DNA from: Bacteroidales bacterium
GTDB taxonomy: Bacteria > Bacteroidota > Bacteroidia > Bacteroidales > VadinHA17
Direction: 5' to 3'
Assembly (NCBI GenBank): GCA_003157055.1
Contig: PMIG01000172.1
Location: forward strand, 1 to 9,657
Length of the DNA: 9,657 bases
Part shown: positions 6,678 to 9,657 of the stretch, piece by piece
Position numbering within the stretch: position 1 is the stretch's first letter
Layout: each line of letters begins with the position of its first letter
The notes under the pieces: generated by a model
The model's database searches: none
Seen by the model: only the letters and a program-made list of their open reading frames with translations
What the model was told of the DNA's origin: nothing
Translations under genes and position numbers: made by a program

Positions 6678-7148
6678 CTACAGCTTCTTCAGCTCCAGCT
6701 CGTAGTCATACTTTAAATCCTCATGGATGGAGCTGAGCTTTTCCCTGATTGTCCCTATTTGCCTTATATAAAGATTCCGCAGCGCTGCATTCCCCTGAAT
6801 GGAGGGGGTGAATTCTTTCATTTTTAAACAATAATAGATAAGCAGATCTATCTCCGTTTTTTTATTTTGTGAGTATCTGATATATTTCCTGGTGTTGAAC
6901 AAAATCCTGCGAAGGCATTTTTTAATAAAATAATAGCTTTTCTTATTTATCATCTCAAACTGCTGATCAATCTCTTTTTTTACGCTTTCAACATACGATG
7001 CCTCATCAGATGATTCAAACAGAAGGTAAGTAAGCAGCTCCTTGTTCTCCTTTTTGAATCTTGACAACCGGAGACAAAGATTCCGGAGCTCTTTAGGTGT
7101 CAGGTTAAGTAATTCATGACTGATCTCTTTTACAGTAACAGCTTTCAT
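6678..7148 (-). CDS. Conserved-looking hypothetical protein, 156 aa, helical and cytoplasmic
   Basis: I do not recognise a named family. The protein has no signal peptide or membrane segment and is rich in Lys, Glu, Leu and Ile. It looks entirely alpha-helical: LTPKELRNLCLRLSRFKKENKELLTYLLFE segments at about 16-45, a basic aromatic stretch (KKSYYFIKKCLRRILFNTRKY, about 69-89), and a C-terminal charged helix ending in YELELKKL. The phrase KxNKELLxYLLFES and the overall layout feel like a widespread Bacteroidota family of unknown role, but that is impression, not a search. Codon use is AT-rich, unlike the neighbouring CHAT gene. Start ATG 7148 sits about 40 nt downstream of a TAnnTTTG match. 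It lies 171 nt upstream of the CHAT start with hairpins between, so it is probably a separate transcription unit. Confidence 0.75.
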   Translation of the reverse strand: MKAVTVKEISHELLNLTPKELRNLCLRLSRFKKENKELLTYLLFESSDEASYVESVKKEIDQQFEMINKKSYYFIKKCLRRILFNTRKYIRYSQNKKTEIDLLIYYCLKMKEFTPSIQGNAALRNLYIRQIGTIREKLSSIHEDLKYDYELELKKL

Positions 7149-7163
7149 TATTCAATTGAAAAA

Positions 7164-7176
7164 ATGTATCATACAT
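7164..7176. promoter_or_regulatory. 13-bp palindrome in the leader of the 156-aa gene
   Basis: ATGTAT-C-ATACAT is a perfect inverted repeat 16 nt upstream of the ATG at 7148 and just downstream (minus strand) of the putative -7 element. It contains TCATACAT, the same octamer found in both hip operator copies (1522-1529 and 1563-1570), though the spacing of its half-sites is different. It is a possible regulator-binding site; the regulator is unknown. Confidence 0.35.
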
Positions 7177-7189
7177 CGTTTATTATTGA

Positions 7190-7197
7190 CAAAGGTA
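7190..7197 (-). promoter_or_regulatory. Putative -7 promoter element of the 156-aa gene
   Basis: On the minus strand the bases read TACCTTTG, a perfect match to TAnnTTTG. Transcription would start near 7183 and give a leader of about 35 nt containing the palindrome at 7164-7176. No convincing -33 TTTG is present at the usual distance, so the site is incomplete. Confidence 0.35.
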
Positions 7198-7246
7198 TTG
7201 TTTTTACGGGGTGGTCATGAAATCTTGCAATAGTCTCATCCTATAA

Positions 7247-8182
7247 TCACTTATTCAGAACCACCAACCCTCTCATAAATGCTGCAGGCATGCAGGACTG
7301 GTGCCATTCATCGGGGAATACAAATGATTCGACTGACAAGCCCGGGTAATTTCTCGATCTGAGCGTGGCGGCCATGCGGTTCATATCTGCTACCATGACC
7401 GAGTCTTCTTTTCCGCCTACGGTCATGCACAGCTTTGCATTAAGATCCTTATGGGTTGAAGCAAATTTATTTTCCAAATCGAACAGTAATCCATTTCCAA
7501 ATGAGATGGAAGGGCTTCCGGCAAAGTATTTAGTAAAGAGCTCAGGCCTGGTAAAGAGCGTATAAAGTGAAAAGAGTCCTCCGTAGGAATAGCCACCGAG
7601 ACATCTTTCGCCGGTGGAGACTCTGTAATTTGATTCAATAAAAGGGATCAGCTCTTTTGCAATAAAATCGAGAAACTTATCTGAGCCTCCTGATTTAACA
7701 TTGAATTCTCTGCCTGTAATCTCTGAGAGCGACTTGTTCCAGTATTCATCAGTAGATGGCTCATTAACCGGTGTAAGGTCCCTTGTTCTGTAGTCTGCCC
7801 AATCGGCCATATCGCGTAATTTATAGCCGATGCCGACAAAAATTATCTCAGGCTGACCCTGCGGCGGTATCTCAAAAATGCTCACCATGTTCGCTATCAT
7901 TGAGAAAGCGCGGTTTCCATCTGTATAATACCAGGCAGGGTATTTCTTCTCCTTGTTCAGCAAGTATGTTACAGGCAGCTTGACAAAGATGTTCATTTCG
8001 CGGTCAAGTATCTGTGAATAGAAGCTTCTCATTTCCGTATTCGGAACAGTGGCCGGAGGGTAGCCTGTTGTTTCTTTTACATCTTTTAGCTGCTGCGAAA
8101 AAGTGACAGGAGCAAATGCAACAAATAAAACTGCCGGAAGGATAATCAGCAGTATTGAACGTGGATTATAATGCTTTTTCAT
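7247..8182 (-). CDS. Exported alpha/beta hydrolase, esterase-D / IroE-like
   Basis: A 311-residue serine hydrolase of the putative esterase family (PF00756-type fold, COG2819-like), probably acting on ester bonds of small molecules or acylated carbohydrates outside the cytoplasm. Residues 1-30 form a signal peptide (hydrophobic LLIILPAVLFVAFAPVTFSQ). The nucleophile elbow is G197-Y-S199-Y-G201 inside CLGGYSYGG. Asp260 in VGGKEDS and His294 in DEWHQS complete a likely catalytic triad. YYTDGNRAF (85-93) is the conserved early strand-loop of this family, and YKLRDMADWADYRTRDLTP (120-138) matches the family motif in which RxRDLTP follows the third strand. Related enzymes include siderophore and feruloyl esterases, but substrate cannot be read from sequence. 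It lies downstream of the Gfo/Idh/MocA gene on the same strand with a 202-nt gap and its own promoter-like motif. Confidence 0.88.
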   Translation of the reverse strand: MKKHYNPRSILLIILPAVLFVAFAPVTFSQQLKDVKETTGYPPATVPNTEMRSFYSQILDREMNIFVKLPVTYLLNKEKKYPAWYYTDGNRAFSMIANMVSIFEIPPQGQPEIIFVGIGYKLRDMADWADYRTRDLTPVNEPSTDEYWNKSLSEITGREFNVKSGGSDKFLDFIAKELIPFIESNYRVSTGERCLGGYSYGGLFSLYTLFTRPELFTKYFAGSPSISFGNGLLFDLENKFASTHKDLNAKLCMTVGGKEDSVMVADMNRMAATLRSRNYPGLSVESFVFPDEWHQSCMPAAFMRGLVVLNK

Positions 8183-8384
8183 GGTGAACCAGGTTTTTGT
8201 AATTTAATGTTCTTCACATTTAAACTGCAGATCAAATTTAGGTCAATATCGCATGCAAGGCAAGTTTATCTGCTGTCCTTCAGAGAAATCTGCAAACATA
8301 TAAGATCCCCTCACCGTAGAGCTTGTCCGCCAACCTTGCTCTGCCGTCCGCGTGACGCCGAAGGAAGGAGCCTGTTTGCGATGC
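8183..8384. other. 202-nt intergenic region with a GC-rich island
   Basis: Between the oxidoreductase stop and the hydrolase start, about 8310-8375 is sharply GC-rich (short palindrome GCGT-GA-CGC at 8352-8358 area, CCGAAGGAAGGAGCC at 8359-8373), while 8183-8300 is AT-rich and holds the hydrolase promoter motif. I find no convincing gene. The island resembles other GC-rich non-coding islands at 3193-3250 and 6542-6591 in texture but shares no long identical string with them. A dispersed repeat or a weak 3' structure is possible. Confidence 0.3.
8233..8264 (-). promoter_or_regulatory. Putative promoter of the hydrolase gene
   Basis: On the minus strand, CTTG (8264-8261) and TAAATTTG (8240-8233) stand 20 nt apart, matching the Bacteroidota -33 TTG and -7 TAnnTTTG pattern in both sequence and spacing. 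Transcription would begin near 8226, leaving a leader of about 44 nt before ATG 8182. This suggests the hydrolase can be transcribed independently of the upstream oxidoreductase gene. Confidence 0.45.
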
Positions 8385-9518
8385 TCAGTTTTTTATAGCA
8401 CCTGAACCTTTGAATACAATAGTCTTTCCGGTTCTGGCCGATTCCCTTGCAGCATCAAGAATCCTGACCACCATTATATTGTTTTTCAGTGAATACGGGT
8501 CATAATCAGTCATAGTTATTTTTCCCCGTATGACTTCAGCGAAATAAGCAAATGGGTCTTCGTACACAGCTATATCATTTGAAGTTACCCGGCGGAACAC
8601 TTCATCGCGGGTTTGCTGGTTTTTAAGCCTCATTTCCTTAGCGTTCTGTGCAATGATGTAACCTTTATCCCCATAGATTTCCATATCCTTTCTGCCGAAA
8701 GGCCAGTTCCATGATGCCTGGATAACACATGTGCAGCCAGGATAAGAAACAATGATAGTCGCATCATCATCGACCTTCGGATAAACTTCCGGCTTAAGCT
8801 GCCTTGTTACAGCTGTGACAGAAACAGGTTCCTGTCCCCTGGTCAGATAGGTCATCAGATTTGCCCCGTAACAGCCAAAATCAACAACAGCTCCTCCGCC
8901 ATTTTGCACCGGATCTGTGAGCCATTCGAGGAACTCTTTGCTGCATCCTATCTCCCTGGGTCCCTGATGTCCATCGTGAATGACAACTCTTTTAAGCTTT
9001 CCGACAAAACTGCTGTCGTTCACCAATTGCCACGATTTAGCAGTAGAAGGATACCATGAAGTCTCATAATCGGTGAGCAGGTATATTTTGTATTTTGCAG
9101 CTAAATCCTGCATTTCCCCGGCATATTTCATTGAAGTCGCAAGAGGTTTCTCAACCATAACATGGATCCCTCTTGGAGCACAAGCCTCAACAACAGCCAG
9201 GTGCTCGTAAATTGAACCAAATGCGACTACAGCTTCAGGTTTTACCTGTTCCAGCATTCTTTCCAGGTTGTTATATACTAAGGTTGTATCAAAATGGAAA
9301 GATCTGGCATATTTTCCGACAATTTCCCGGTTGGGTTCATATATGCCGACAATCTTCATGTACGGCATATCTTTTTTGCCAAGGATAAATCCTATATGAT
9401 CGTGTGTCATTCCTGCAATGGCGATCCTGACAGGTTTCTGCAGCTGAGTTTGCGCTTTCAGCATTACTGTTGTTAAAATCAGAATTACTGTAAAAGCTAT
9501 TCTTAAGAGATTTTTCAT
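8385..9518 (-). CDS. Exported Gfo/Idh/MocA-family protein with degenerate nucleotide-binding loop
   Basis: A 377-residue member of the Gfo/Idh/MocA family, whose usual members are NAD(P)-dependent sugar or inositol dehydrogenases. Residues 1-23 form a Sec-type signal peptide (MKNLLRIAFTVILILTTVML, cleavage after KAQ or nearby) with no twin arginine. The Rossmann half starts at VRIAIAG (30-36). The family signature VEKPLATS (122-129) keeps Lys124, and the C-terminal substrate half shows GGGAVVDFGCYGANL (207-221), where Tyr217 stands near the usual catalytic His position. The cofactor loop reads G36-M-T-H-D-H41 instead of GxGxxG, lacking two of three glycines. Start ATG 9518 is fixed by the signal peptide; the upstream AAAAAACA provides no Shine-Dalgarno. 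The protein ends in FKGSGAIKN. Fold assignment is firm; enzymatic activity is uncertain. The exported hydrolase follows downstream on the same strand, suggesting joint extracytoplasmic carbohydrate-related work, which is inference. Confidence 0.88.
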   Translation of the reverse strand: MKNLLRIAFTVILILTTVMLKAQTQLQKPVRIAIAGMTHDHIGFILGKKDMPYMKIVGIYEPNREIVGKYARSFHFDTTLVYNNLERMLEQVKPEAVVAFGSIYEHLAVVEACAPRGIHVMVEKPLATSMKYAGEMQDLAAKYKIYLLTDYETSWYPSTAKSWQLVNDSSFVGKLKRVVIHDGHQGPREIGCSKEFLEWLTDPVQNGGGAVVDFGCYGANLMTYLTRGQEPVSVTAVTRQLKPEVYPKVDDDATIIVSYPGCTCVIQASWNWPFGRKDMEIYGDKGYIIAQNAKEMRLKNQQTRDEVFRRVTSNDIAVYEDPFAYFAEVIRGKITMTDYDPYSLKNNIMVVRILDAARESARTGKTIVFKGSGAIKN

Positions 9519-9603
9519 TGTTTTTTATTTAAAGATATCTTTTGATGAAGATCTTGTCAAATAATTACATGAAAAACTGATTAGAAGAAGGAGCAGGAGA
9601 AAG

Positions 9604-9657
9604 AGAGGGTTGAAGAGGTTCGAAGAGGGTTGAAGGGTATTAAGGTGTTAGGGTATT
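9604..9657. repeat. Degenerate ~10-bp purine-rich tandem repeat running off the right edge
   Basis: The units are AGAGGGTTGA, AGAGGTTCGA and AGAGGGTTGA, then shorter AGGGTATTA, AGGTGTTA and GGGTATT. The 12-mer AGAGGGTTGAAG recurs exactly at 9604-9615 and 9624-9635, 20 bp apart. The array follows a purine-rich stretch from about 9582 and continues beyond the window. All purines are on the plus strand, so the minus strand is CT-rich. It sits roughly 85 nt upstream of the oxidoreductase start. No reading frame of note is present. Confidence 0.6.

Noticed and set aside
6457..6705. 82-codon plus-strand frame across the hairpin cluster upstream of the CHAT gene
   Set aside because: It begins antisense to the signal peptide and reads through three palindromes; the composition comes from the repeats.
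8171..8398. 75-codon plus-strand frame between hydrolase and oxidoreductase genes
   Set aside because: It overlaps both minus-strand genes' ends and the hydrolase promoter motif; rich in Arg, Cys and Pro from the GC-rich island, no family signal.

Overview
The window looks like chromosomal DNA from a member of the Bacteroidota, probably Bacteroidales-like and possibly an environmental genome. The evidence is indirect. Several genes lack an obvious Shine-Dalgarno sequence. Matches to the Bacteroidota promoter -7 element TAnnTTTG stand upstream of genes. Several proteins carry signal peptides ending in -AQ or -SQ. The gene types (TolC-like outer-membrane factor, exported TPR-CHAT protein, exported esterase-fold protein, exported Gfo/Idh/MocA protein) are common together in that phylum. 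No tRNA, rRNA, CRISPR array or intact insertion sequence was seen.

Left part (2-1550): the 3' 94% or so of a TolC-family outer-membrane efflux gene, whose start lies off the left edge, followed by an AT-rich spacer with two perfect hairpins and a 44-codon ORF that may be a gene remnant. No efflux partner genes follow, so either the operon lies upstream or it was interrupted here.

Middle left (about 1484-3192): a complete HipBA-type toxin-antitoxin module. The hipB-like antitoxin gene is followed after 7 nt by a hipA-like Ser/Thr kinase gene that keeps every key kinase motif. In front of hipB lie a TAnnTTTG promoter, a perfect TGTATGA-N4-TCATACA dyad on its downstream edge, and a second copy of its 15-bp core overlapping the first hipB codons. 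This is a readable autoregulation layout.

Middle right (3306-6506, minus strand): a 1066-residue exported TPR-CHAT protein convergent with hipA. It has eleven perfectly phased 42-residue TPR units and a C-terminal caspase-like CHAT domain with intact His/Cys dyad. It is followed on its 5' side by a compact set of hairpins (6542-6591) and a 156-residue cytoplasmic protein of unknown function (6678-7148).

Right part (7247-9518, minus strand): an exported alpha/beta hydrolase of the esterase-D type and, upstream of it, an exported Gfo/Idh/MocA-family protein with a degenerate dinucleotide-binding loop. The window ends in purine-rich degenerate tandem repeats of about 10 bp. The genes do not form one obvious pathway. 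The best candidates for unusual biology are the exported CHAT protein, the HipBA control region and the degenerate exported oxidoreductase; a link between HipBA and the CHAT gene is only positional.
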